Below are positions 1 through 7,014 of a stretch of 7,014 nt of DNA, piece by piece. The stretch is from NCBI GenBank assembly GCA_039798005.1, contig JBDKGV010000190.1, forward strand, positions 1 through 7,014. Direction: 5' to 3'. The notes beneath the pieces were generated by a model. That model saw only the letters and a program-made list of their open reading frames with translations. It was not told where the DNA came from and did no database searches. The stretch is from JBDKGV01 sp039798005 (GTDB lineage Bacteria > Fibrobacterota > Fibrobacteria > UBA5070). How positions within the stretch are numbered: position 1 is the first letter of the stretch; every line of letters begins with the position of its first letter. A program made the position numbers and the translations under genes.

Positions 1-1278
1 CGGAACCAGCCACGGCTCGGCGCCGTTTGCGATGTAGCCGTCGGTCAGGAGGATGACCGGGGTCATCGACTCGAGAGCGACCTTGGAAGCCTCCAACGCC
101 GCCCAGTAGCAATCGCCCGGGGTCGCCGCGGCGATCACCGGAACCGGCGAATCTCCATTGCGGCCCGAAAGCGCCTGGAGCAGGTCGGACTGCTCGGTCT
201 TGGTCGGAAGGCCCGTGGAAGGACCGCCACGCTGGACATTCACGATGACAAGCGGAAGCTCGGCCATCAAGGCCAGGTTGATCGCCTCGGATTTGAGGCA
301 AAGGCCCGGGCCCGAAGTGGTGGTGATCGCGAAGTTGCCGGCAAAGGAGGCGCCGATGGCCGAAGCGATGCCGGCGATCTCGTCCTCCGCCTGGAAGGTG
401 CGGATGCCGAACTGCTTGTTGGCCGCCATCTCCTGAAGGATGTCGGTGGCGGGCGTGATCGGGTAACTGCCCAGGAAGGTCTCGCGACCCGAGAGCTGGC
501 CGGCCGTGATCAGGCCAAGCGCCGTGGCTTCGTTCCCCGAGATGCGGCGGTAGGTGCCGGGAGCCGCGGGGGCCTTGGTCACACGGTAGCTGGCCGGGAA
601 AAGCTCCACGGTCTCGCAATAGTTGAAGCCCGCGGTCAAGGCCATTTCATTGGCCTTGGCGATGTCCGGGTTCTTGGCGGCGAACTTCTTGTTGATCCAC
701 TCGAGAGTGGCCTCGCAGGAGCGGTCGTACAGCCAGTACATCATGCCCAGCGTGTAGAAGTTCTTGCAACGACCGGCATTCTTGCTGGAGATGCCCGTCT
801 CGGCCACGGCCTTGGTCGTAAGGTCGGTGATGTTCACCTTGATCACGCGGTAGTCGGAAAGGGAGCCGTTCTCGAGCGGATTTTCCTTGTACCCCGCCTT
901 CTCCAAGTCCTTCTCACCGAAACCGTCGAGGTCCACGAGCAGGATTCCACCCTTGTGGAGGTCGAGCAAGTTGACCTTGAGTGCAGCGGCATTCATGGCC
1001 ACCAGCACGTCGATCTCATCACCCGGAGTCTTCACATCCAAGGAGGCGAAGTGCAACTGGAAGGCGGAAACGCCTGCGACAGTGCCTGCCGGTGCGCGAA
1101 TTTCCGCCGGATAATCGGGAAGGGTCGCGATGTCATTACCAAGGAACGCGGCCGAATCCGTGAACTGCGTTCCGGTGAGCTGCATACCGTCGCCGGAATC
1201 TCCAGCGAAGCGGATGACTACGCTCTCGACCTCGACCACCTTGGGGGACTCTGCATCGACCGTGGCTGTCTCGTGCAT
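1..1278 (-). CDS. korA: 2-oxoglutarate:ferredoxin oxidoreductase, alpha subunit (gamma-alpha fusion), 3' end outside window
   Basis: This subunit belongs to the cytoplasmic thiamine-diphosphate enzyme that converts 2-oxoglutarate and CoA to succinyl-CoA, CO2 and reduced ferredoxin (or runs in reverse). The 426 visible codons start at an ATG at 1278-1276, preceded by AGGAG (plus-strand 1284-1288) with 5 nt spacing. Residues ~20-200 form the gamma-type domain with the glycine-rich stretch AGDSGDGMQLTG (25-36) and YPAEIRAPAGT (56-66). The alpha/PYR-type domain begins near GNEATALG (248-255), followed by TTTSGPG (319-325) and QRGGPSTGLPTKTEQSDL (349-366), which are hallmarks of KorA rather than pyruvate oxidoreductase. 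The family is usually about 600-630 residues, so roughly 190 C-terminal residues lie left of the window. KorB, with the ThDP and Fe-S sites, is expected next but is not visible. The exact 2-oxoacid is inferred from family resemblance; a related 2-oxoacid remains possible. Confidence 0.95.
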   Translation of the reverse strand, partial: MHETATVDAESPKVVEVESVVIRFAGDSGDGMQLTGTQFTDSAAFLGNDIATLPDYPAEIRAPAGTVAGVSAFQLHFASLDVKTPGDEIDVLVAMNAAALKVNLLDLHKGGILLVDLDGFGEKDLEKAGYKENPLENGSLSDYRVIKVNITDLTTKAVAETGISSKNAGRCKNFYTLGMMYWLYDRSCEATLEWINKKFAAKNPDIAKANEMALTAGFNYCETVELFPASYRVTKAPAAPGTYRRISGNEATALGLITAGQLSGRETFLGSYPITPATDILQEMAANKQFGIRTFQAEDEIAGIASAIGASFAGNFAITTTSGPGLCLKSEAINLALMAELPLVIVNVQRGGPSTGLPTKTEQSDLLQALSGRNGDSPVPVIAAATPGDCYWAALEASKVALESMTPVILLTDGYIANGAEPWLVP

Positions 1279-1283
1279 CACTA

Positions 1284-1288
1284 CTCCT
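1284..1288 (-). promoter_or_regulatory. korA ribosome binding site
   Basis: On the minus strand this reads AGGAG, 5 nt before the ATG. It fixes the korA start, and the spacing is normal. Confidence 0.8.
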
Positions 1289-1292
1289 GTCA

Positions 1293-1326
1293 CGATCCGG
1301 TGTTTTCGTCAATTTCTTCCGGATCG
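1293..1326 (-). promoter_or_regulatory. Inverted repeat in the korA leader
   Basis: CGATCCGG (1293-1300) and CCGGATCG (1319-1326) form a perfect 8-bp dyad with an 18-nt A/T-rich spacer. Allowing a one-base bulge extends each arm by CA/TG. On korA mRNA it would fold as a stem-loop ending 4 nt before the Shine-Dalgarno sequence. Its other arm would lie near the 5' end predicted from the candidate -10 box at 1335-1340. It could be an operator or an mRNA leader hairpin; the sequence alone does not decide. Confidence 0.4.
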
Positions 1327-1334
1327 GTGCAGAC

Positions 1335-1340
1335 ATTTTA
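1335..1340 (-). promoter_or_regulatory. Candidate -10 box for korA
   Basis: The minus strand reads TATGTAAAATG here, and TAAAAT matches five of six positions of the sigma-70 -10 consensus. It sits about 57 nt upstream of the korA ATG, in the most A/T-rich part of the spacer. No good -35 hexamer is seen 16-18 bp further upstream, so the call is tentative. Confidence 0.3.
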
Positions 1341-1461
1341 CATACTCCACGCGCAGGCGACCAGCGATTTGCGAATCCGTCACAAAGGACACACGAATTT
1401 GTTGCCCAATTGCGACGTTTGAGCATCGCTGCATCCGGCCTCAGGAACGCCTCCGAGCGAT

Positions 1462-1467
1462 TACTTT
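1462..1467 (+). promoter_or_regulatory. Weak candidate -10 box for the 1491-4813 gene unit
   Basis: TACTTT followed by GACTCC lies 23 bp before the TTG start of the first gene. It resembles the TACATTG and TATTTTTG elements seen before the tRNA and ileS. It matches the sigma-70 consensus poorly and no -35 box is evident. The rest of the 212-bp spacer shows no better rightward promoter. Confidence 0.2.
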
Positions 1468-1490
1468 GACTCCTGCAGGGAGGACGAGGC

Positions 1491-1826
1491 TTGGACTGGT
1501 TGAATGTTCTTGGGATCGATGCGTTGGGAACCCTTGCCAAAGGGCATGTGAAGGAGATCTCCTTCGCCATGGCCACGGCGTTTTCCGTGGTGATCTCCAG
1601 CCCGATCAATTCGCTGATCGTAAAAATCGCCGGAAGGTGGAACTTCCTGGTGCGGACCGGCATTTACATGGCGCTGTTCGTGGTGTGGTATCCGATGCTC
1701 TCCTTCGGTTCGGAGAAGTTCGCGCGCTATGTCCTATCCGACCAGAAACCGCTTACGCTCCTCTTCTTGACAGCCACCGCGTTCTTTGCTTTTGGACTCT
1801 GGGCCGACAGCCAGCGCTTGCGCTGA
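1491..1826 (+). CDS. Small multi-pass membrane protein, DUF3392-like
   Basis: This 111-residue hydrophobic protein has unknown function. The start is a TTG at 1491, supported by GGGAGG at 1478-1483 with 7 nt spacing. An in-frame TGA at 1467-1469 rules out an earlier start. Three membrane segments are apparent: roughly residues 22-36, 56-72 and 87-105. Between the first two lies a basic amphipathic stretch, INSLIVKIAGRWNFLVRT (39-56). That stretch, the overall length and the C-terminal GLWADSQR recall the uncharacterised DUF3392 family of small inner-membrane proteins. I make this match from memory of the family pattern, so it is moderate. The stop TGA is followed immediately by the ATG of the U32 gene, which implies co-transcription and probably translational coupling. 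Confidence 0.75.
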   Translation: MDWLNVLGIDALGTLAKGHVKEISFAMATAFSVVISSPINSLIVKIAGRWNFLVRTGIYMALFVVWYPMLSFGSEKFARYVLSDQKPLTLLFLTATAFFAFGLWADSQRLR

Positions 1827-4325
1827 ATGCCACAACGCGTGCGAACGCGTATCTTGCGACATGTGACTGGAACCAACACACGCAAGAATCTGCCAGAACT
1901 GCTCGCTCCGGCCGGCAGCTGGGAATGCGCCCGGGCCGCTGTGGCAAACGGTGCGAACGCCATCTATTTCGGACTCGAGCGGCACAATGCCCGCATCCGC
2001 GCCGACAACTTCGAAAGCTCGGAACTCCCCGCCTTGATGCAATGGCTCCACGAGGCCGGTGTGCGAGGGTACCTCGCCATGAACACCTTGGTCTTCGAGG
2101 AGGAGCTCGAGGAGATCGCCGCATGGGTTCGCATGGCCGCCACGGCCGGAGTGGATGCCTTGATCGTGCAGGATGTCGGACTTTGCCGCCTGATCCGCGA
2201 GATTTCCCCCGATCTCCCGATCCACGCCAGCACCCAGATGACCGTGACCTCCGCCGCAGGGGTCCAAGCGGCCCAAGCTTTGGGCTGCAGCATGGCGGTC
2301 CTGTCCCGGGAATGCACCGCAAAGGAGATCGCCGCGATCAAGGCGAAGTCGGAGATCCCCCTTGAGGTCTTCGTGCACGGAGCCCTGTGCGTGGCTTATT
2401 CCGGCCAGTGCCTGACCTCCGAGGCGTTGGGTGGACGCTCGGCCAACCGTGGCGAATGCGCCCAAGCCTGCCGCATGCCCTACGAACTGGAGGCCGACGG
2501 CGAAGCGATCGACCTTGGAGGACGCAAGTACCTGCTCTCGCCCCAAGACCTCATGGGCCTTTCCGTCCTGCCCGCCTTGGTGGATGCCGGAGTCGCGAGC
2601 CTCAAGATCGAAGGTCGGCTCAAGAGCCCGGAATACGTGGCGGCCATCACCCGCACCTACCGCGATGCCCTCGAGCGGCTGAAGGCGCCGGAAGACCCCG
2701 CACCGCAATGGAGCGTCTCGGCACCGGAGCGCTATCGCATGGAGATGACCTTCTCGCGCGGACTTCACACCGGATGGCTGGAGGGAATCGACAACCGCAC
2801 CCTCGTTCTGGCCCACCACCCCAAGAAGCGCGGGCAATACCTGGGTCGCGTGGTCGGAGCGATCGAGGGTTCGGTCCTCTGTGATTTGACGGATTCCGTC
2901 AAACCAGGCGATGGCGTGGTCTTCGACGCGGGCAACCCCGAAGGCCGCGAGGAGGGCGGTCGCATCTGGAGCGTCGAGGCCCGCGGGGAGCGCACGCTCC
3001 TGGGCTTCGAGCGCGGCAAGCTGCGGCTGGATCGCATCGCCATCGGGCAGCGCATCTGGAAGACCTCCGACCCGGCCCTTGAGAAGGAGCTGCGCCAGTC
3101 CTGGGAAGGCGCTCCCGCCTTTCGCCAGGCGGTGACAGGATTTGTCACGGGCGATTGCGGTCAGCCGTTGCGGCTGATCCTGCAGGACGCGGCCGGGAAC
3201 CAAGGCCACGCCGTCTCGGAGATCCTGCTGGACAAGGGGCGCAACCGGGTCTTCACCCGTGAATTCCTCCACGAGCAGCTGGGACGCCTGGGCGACACCC
3301 CGTTCTTCCTGGATCGCCTGGAGATGCAGCTCGAGGAGGGCCTGTTCCTTCCCATGAGCGAGCTCAACCGCGTGCGTCGCGAGGCCGCCACCGACCTGCT
3401 GAACGCCCGCCGCGACAGCGTCCATTGGACGATCCGCGAGCGTTCCGACGATGCCCCGGCCCGGTTGCCGGAGCGCCCCGTCCCGTCGGTTCCCAAGCTG
3501 TCCCTGCTGGTGCGCAACCTCGAGCAGCTCGAAGTCGCCGCCACCTTGGCGGTCGATCGGGTCTATTGCGAACTGGAAGACCCCAAGCGCTTCGAGGAGG
3601 CCTCACGGCTCTTTGCCAAAAACGGCAACGGCGAACTGTTCCTGGTGCCGCCCCGCATTCACAAGGAAGGCGAGGACTGGATCCTGCGCCAGTGCGCCAC
3701 CGCCTCTTGCGACGGTTGGCTGGTGCGCAACCACGACCAAGCCCGATTTTTCGAAGGCACTCGCAAAGTCGGGGACTTCTGCTTCAATGTGGCCAACAGC
3801 CGGTCCGCCGCTTGGCTCCTGGAACAGCTGAATCTTGAGACCGTCACCGCTTCGGCCGATCTCAACATCTCCCAGCTTCTGGGAATGCTGCAGGCAAGCC
3901 CGGCCCACTGGTACGAGATCGTGCTCCATCAGCACATGCCCATGTTCCACATGGAGCACTGCGTCTTCTGCGCCTTCCTCACCGACGGCAAGGACTTCCG
4001 CGACTGCGGAAGGCCCTGCGAGACCAAGGAAGTGCGGGTCGTGGACCATCTCGGCGCTCGGCACATGATCAAGGCCGATGCCGGCTGCCGCAACACCGTC
4101 TTCAACGCCCGCGCCCAGACCGGAGCGGAATTTGCCAAGCAGTTCCTGCAGGCCGGCGTCCGTCATTTCCGCATCGATGTCCTGGACGAAACGCCCCGAC
4201 ATCTCGATACCTTGGTTCAACGCTATCGCGACCTGCTCGAAGGCCGCCTGGAAGGAGAAAGCCTGTGGAAGGAACTCAAGCTCGTCAATCAGTTGGGCGT
4301 CACGCGCGGCACCCTCGCCTCCTGA
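1827..4325 (+). CDS. U32-family protein (peptidase U32 / DUF3656) with two U32 modules
   Basis: The protein has 832 residues. U32 proteins were named as collagenase-like peptidases, but studied members (RlhA, TrhP, UbiU/UbiV) act in oxygen-independent hydroxylation of rRNA, tRNA or ubiquinone precursors, and several bind 4Fe-4S. The N-terminal module opens with PELLAPAGS (23-31) and carries the near-signature EVFVHGALCVAYSGQCLTS with Cys188 and Cys195, then NRGECAQAC (Cys211, Cys215). A DUF3656-type middle region spans roughly 300-515 (FSRGLHTGWLEG from 309; SELNRVRREA from 511). A second U32-like module follows: FNVANSRSA (from 653) and HQHMPMFHMEHCVFC (Cys712, Cys715), then DCGRPC (Cys727, Cys731) and AGCRNT (Cys754). 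The end, GVTRGTLAS, looks complete. The ATG abuts the upstream stop and lacks a clear Shine-Dalgarno, so coupling is likely; GTG codons at 1839 or 1863 are alternative starts. An rRNA-hydroxylase role is inference. Confidence 0.93.
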   Translation: MPQRVRTRILRHVTGTNTRKNLPELLAPAGSWECARAAVANGANAIYFGLERHNARIRADNFESSELPALMQWLHEAGVRGYLAMNTLVFEEELEEIAAWVRMAATAGVDALIVQDVGLCRLIREISPDLPIHASTQMTVTSAAGVQAAQALGCSMAVLSRECTAKEIAAIKAKSEIPLEVFVHGALCVAYSGQCLTSEALGGRSANRGECAQACRMPYELEADGEAIDLGGRKYLLSPQDLMGLSVLPALVDAGVASLKIEGRLKSPEYVAAITRTYRDALERLKAPEDPAPQWSVSAPERYRMEMTFSRGLHTGWLEGIDNRTLVLAHHPKKRGQYLGRVVGAIEGSVLCDLTDSVKPGDGVVFDAGNPEGREEGGRIWSVEARGERTLLGFERGKLRLDRIAIGQRIWKTSDPALEKELRQSWEGAPAFRQAVTGFVTGDCGQPLRLILQDAAGNQGHAVSEILLDKGRNRVFTREFLHEQLGRLGDTPFFLDRLEMQLEEGLFLPMSELNRVRREAATDLLNARRDSVHWTIRERSDDAPARLPERPVPSVPKLSLLVRNLEQLEVAATLAVDRVYCELEDPKRFEEASRLFAKNGNGELFLVPPRIHKEGEDWILRQCATASCDGWLVRNHDQARFFEGTRKVGDFCFNVANSRSAAWLLEQLNLETVTASADLNISQLLGMLQASPAHWYEIVLHQHMPMFHMEHCVFCAFLTDGKDFRDCGRPCETKEVRVVDHLGARHMIKADAGCRNTVFNARAQTGAEFAKQFLQAGVRHFRIDVLDETPRHLDTLVQRYRDLLEGRLEGESLWKELKLVNQLGVTRGTLAS
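4252..4257 (+). promoter_or_regulatory. Ribosome binding site inside the U32 gene, for the downstream lipoprotein
   Basis: AAGGAG lies 7 nt before the GTG at 4265, within the U32 coding region. It supports the GTG as the true start, since there is no other ATG, GTG or TTG in frame before the lipobox. Confidence 0.65.
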
Positions 4326-4813
4326 CCCTGCTGGGTCTTTCGGCCCTGCTGCTCCTTGGAGCCTGCCGCAGCCCGGAGCCCCAGGATTCGGGATCCGGTC
4401 TGGTCGGAAAGGCTGAACCTGCGTGGAACTTTTCCACCGTGGATGGCAAGCCCATCGCAAGCAAGGACTTTGCCGGCAAGACCCACCTGGTCGTCTTTTG
4501 GGCCACCTGGTGCAATCCTTGCCGCATGGAGATCGACGAACTCAAGGCGGTGCGCGCCCAATTCCCCACGGATTTCGAGGTGGTCGGACTTTCCGTGGAC
4601 GAGACGGTAAGTGCCGTGCCCTTGATGATTCAGGAAACCGGCATGAACTATCCCGTCGCGGTCGGGGCCTTCTCCCTCTTCGATTCCCTGGGATTCGACG
4701 GCATTCCCAAGTCGTACCTGGTCGACCGGAACGGAATCGTACGGCAGGAATTCGACGGACTGGTCGACCGGGGTCAACTGGCCGCCGCCATCACCCGTGC
4801 CCAAAAGCAATGA
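4265..4813 (+). CDS. TlpA/ResA-like thiol-disulfide oxidoreductase lipoprotein
   Basis: This 182-residue thioredoxin-fold protein is predicted to be exported and lipid-anchored outside the cytoplasmic membrane. There it would exchange disulfides with partner proteins, as TlpA and ResA do in cytochrome c maturation. A basic N-region (residues 1-18) precedes a hydrophobic core and the lipobox L31-G32-A33-C34, so Cys34 should be lipidated. The redox site is WATWCNPC, with Cys83 and Cys86 as the CxxC pair. The conserved cis-proline is Pro148 in GIPKSYLVD. GLSVDE (108-113) matches the second strand of the fold. The GTG start overlaps the U32 gene by 61 nt in another frame, which suggests translational coupling. 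A partner or substrate cannot be read from the sequence. No cytochrome or Ccs gene is visible nearby. Confidence 0.92.
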   Translation: MEGTQARQSVGRHARHPRLLTLLGLSALLLLGACRSPEPQDSGSGLVGKAEPAWNFSTVDGKPIASKDFAGKTHLVVFWATWCNPCRMEIDELKAVRAQFPTDFEVVGLSVDETVSAVPLMIQETGMNYPVAVGAFSLFDSLGFDGIPKSYLVDRNGIVRQEFDGLVDRGQLAAAITRAQKQ

Positions 4814-4837
4814 CGACTCCCGCAAAAGTCTCGGATT

Positions 4838-4846
4838 TGCTACATT
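4838..4846 (+). promoter_or_regulatory. Candidate extended -10 promoter for tRNA-Arg
   Basis: TGCTACATT contains TG at 4838-4839, one spacer base and TACATT (4841-4846), an extended -10 arrangement. Transcription would begin near 4853, giving a leader of about 45 nt before the tRNA. No convincing -35 box is present at 16-18 bp. This small spacer (4814-4897) has no gene and no clear terminator for the preceding operon. Confidence 0.4.
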
Positions 4847-4897
4847 GTCCTCCCTGCACCCGAACGGTCAAGGCATTGACAATCGAGTGAAATCCGG

Positions 4898-4971
4898 GCC
4901 TACGTAGCTCAGTTGGATAGAGCAACGCTTTCCTAAAGCGTGGGTCACAGGTTCGATCCCTGTCGTGGGTA
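4898..4971 (+). tRNA. tRNA-Arg (anticodon CCT, reads AGG)
   Basis: This is a 74-nt cloverleaf. The acceptor stem pairs GCCTACG (4898-4904) with CGTGGGT (4964-4970), giving seven pairs including two G-U: the terminal G1-U72 and U4-G69. The D arm is GCTC/GAGC with a nine-base loop containing GG and A20, an arginine identity base in well-studied tRNAs. The anticodon stem is ACGCT/AGCGT around TTCCTAA, which places CCT at 4932-4934. The T arm is ACAGG-TTCGATC-CCTGT and the discriminator base is A4971. CCA is not encoded, so it must be added by CCA-adding enzyme. The AGG codon read by this tRNA should be uncommon in such GC-rich genes. Confidence 0.95.
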
Positions 4972-4983
4972 TAGTTGAGAATG

Positions 4984-5019
4984 AAGGCCGGAGCCACATT
5001 GGTTCCGGCCTTTCTTGTT
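4984..5019 (+). terminator. Intrinsic terminator after tRNA-Arg
   Basis: AAGGCCGGAGCC (4984-4995) pairs with GGTTCCGGCCTT (5001-5012) over 12 bp with a single G-U, closing a five-base loop ACATT. A T-rich tract TTTCTTGTT follows. It should end the tRNA transcript and separate it from ileS. Confidence 0.88.
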
Positions 5020-5043
5020 CACCCGCCAGGCGGAACAGGGAGC

Positions 5044-5049
5044 TATTTT
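5044..5049 (+). promoter_or_regulatory. Candidate -10 box for ileS
   Basis: TATTTT lies 9 bp before the ileS ATG, just after the terminator that blocks read-through from the tRNA. A start site 6-8 nt downstream would fall at or within a few bases of the ATG, making a near-leaderless mRNA. No clear -35 box is seen. Confidence 0.35.
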
Positions 5050-5058
5050 TGCGCGACT

Positions 5059-7014
<1,956 letters not shown>

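Noticed and set aside
1470..1482. CTCC/GGAG hairpin that might hide the Shine-Dalgarno of the small membrane protein
   Set aside because: Only four base pairs close a five-base loop, which is within chance expectation near any purine-rich ribosome binding site.
1130..2365. 411-codon plus-strand open frame crossing the korA start, the spacer and two genes
   Set aside because: It overlaps three supported features in the wrong frame and has an arginine-rich, low-information sequence with no domain.
1734..3425. 563-codon open frame on the minus strand opposite the U32 gene
   Set aside because: It is fully antisense to a gene with clear family motifs. Its composition (rich in Gly, Ala, Leu, His, Gln, Asp) is what the complement of GC-rich codons gives, and no domain is recognisable.
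4876..4881. Perfect TTGACA -35 hexamer upstream of tRNA-Arg
   Set aside because: A -10 box at standard spacing would fall at about 4899-4904, inside the tRNA, and no TATAAT-like sequence is there. It cannot drive the tRNA.
4791..4997. Small minus-strand frame over the tRNA containing YPTELRRP
   Set aside because: This is the well-known spurious peptide produced by translating the complement of a tRNA gene.
5016..5037. Imperfect palindrome around CCGCC-A-GGCGG before ileS
   Set aside because: The central loop would be one base and the outer arms align only with a three-base bulge. It is too weak to call a hairpin, T-box or operator.

Overview
The window comes from a GC-rich bacterial chromosome and carries mostly housekeeping and redox genes. 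No mobile element, CRISPR array or phage gene is visible. The five protein genes share a strong G/C third-position bias, so nothing stands out as recently acquired. The phylum cannot be fixed from this window. A fused KorA whose N-terminus reads RFAGDSGDGMQLTG, a eukaryote-like (type 2) isoleucyl-tRNA synthetase and a tandem-domain U32 protein would suit Fibrobacterota, Bacteroidota-related or similar lineages. The high GC points to a GC-rich member. This is a guess.

Layout. Positions 1-1278 (minus strand, running off the left edge) hold korA, the alpha subunit of 2-oxoglutarate:ferredoxin oxidoreductase. A 212-bp divergent spacer (1279-1490) holds a putative korA promoter, a dyad in the korA leader and a weak promoter candidate for the rightward genes. 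Positions 1491-4813 (plus strand) are a tight three-gene unit. It has a small membrane protein resembling DUF3392 with a TTG start, a two-module U32 'peptidase' (a family now known for Fe-S dependent hydroxylation), and a TlpA-like thioredoxin-fold lipoprotein. The first two genes abut (TGA then ATG) and the last two overlap by 61 nt, so they are very probably co-transcribed. A tRNA-Arg(CCU) lies at 4898-4971, followed by a strong intrinsic terminator. From 5059 to the right edge runs the N-terminal two thirds of ileS.

How the genes relate. KorA works in ferredoxin-linked central carbon metabolism. The U32 protein probably modifies RNA or another substrate using Fe-S clusters. The TlpA-like lipoprotein handles thiol-disulfide exchange outside the cytoplasmic membrane. 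tRNA-Arg and IleRS belong to translation. The only functional grouping the sequence supports is the 1491-4813 unit. The most interesting points are the duplicated U32 architecture, the korA leader dyad and the apparently near-leaderless ileS start. I found no clearly new biological system.
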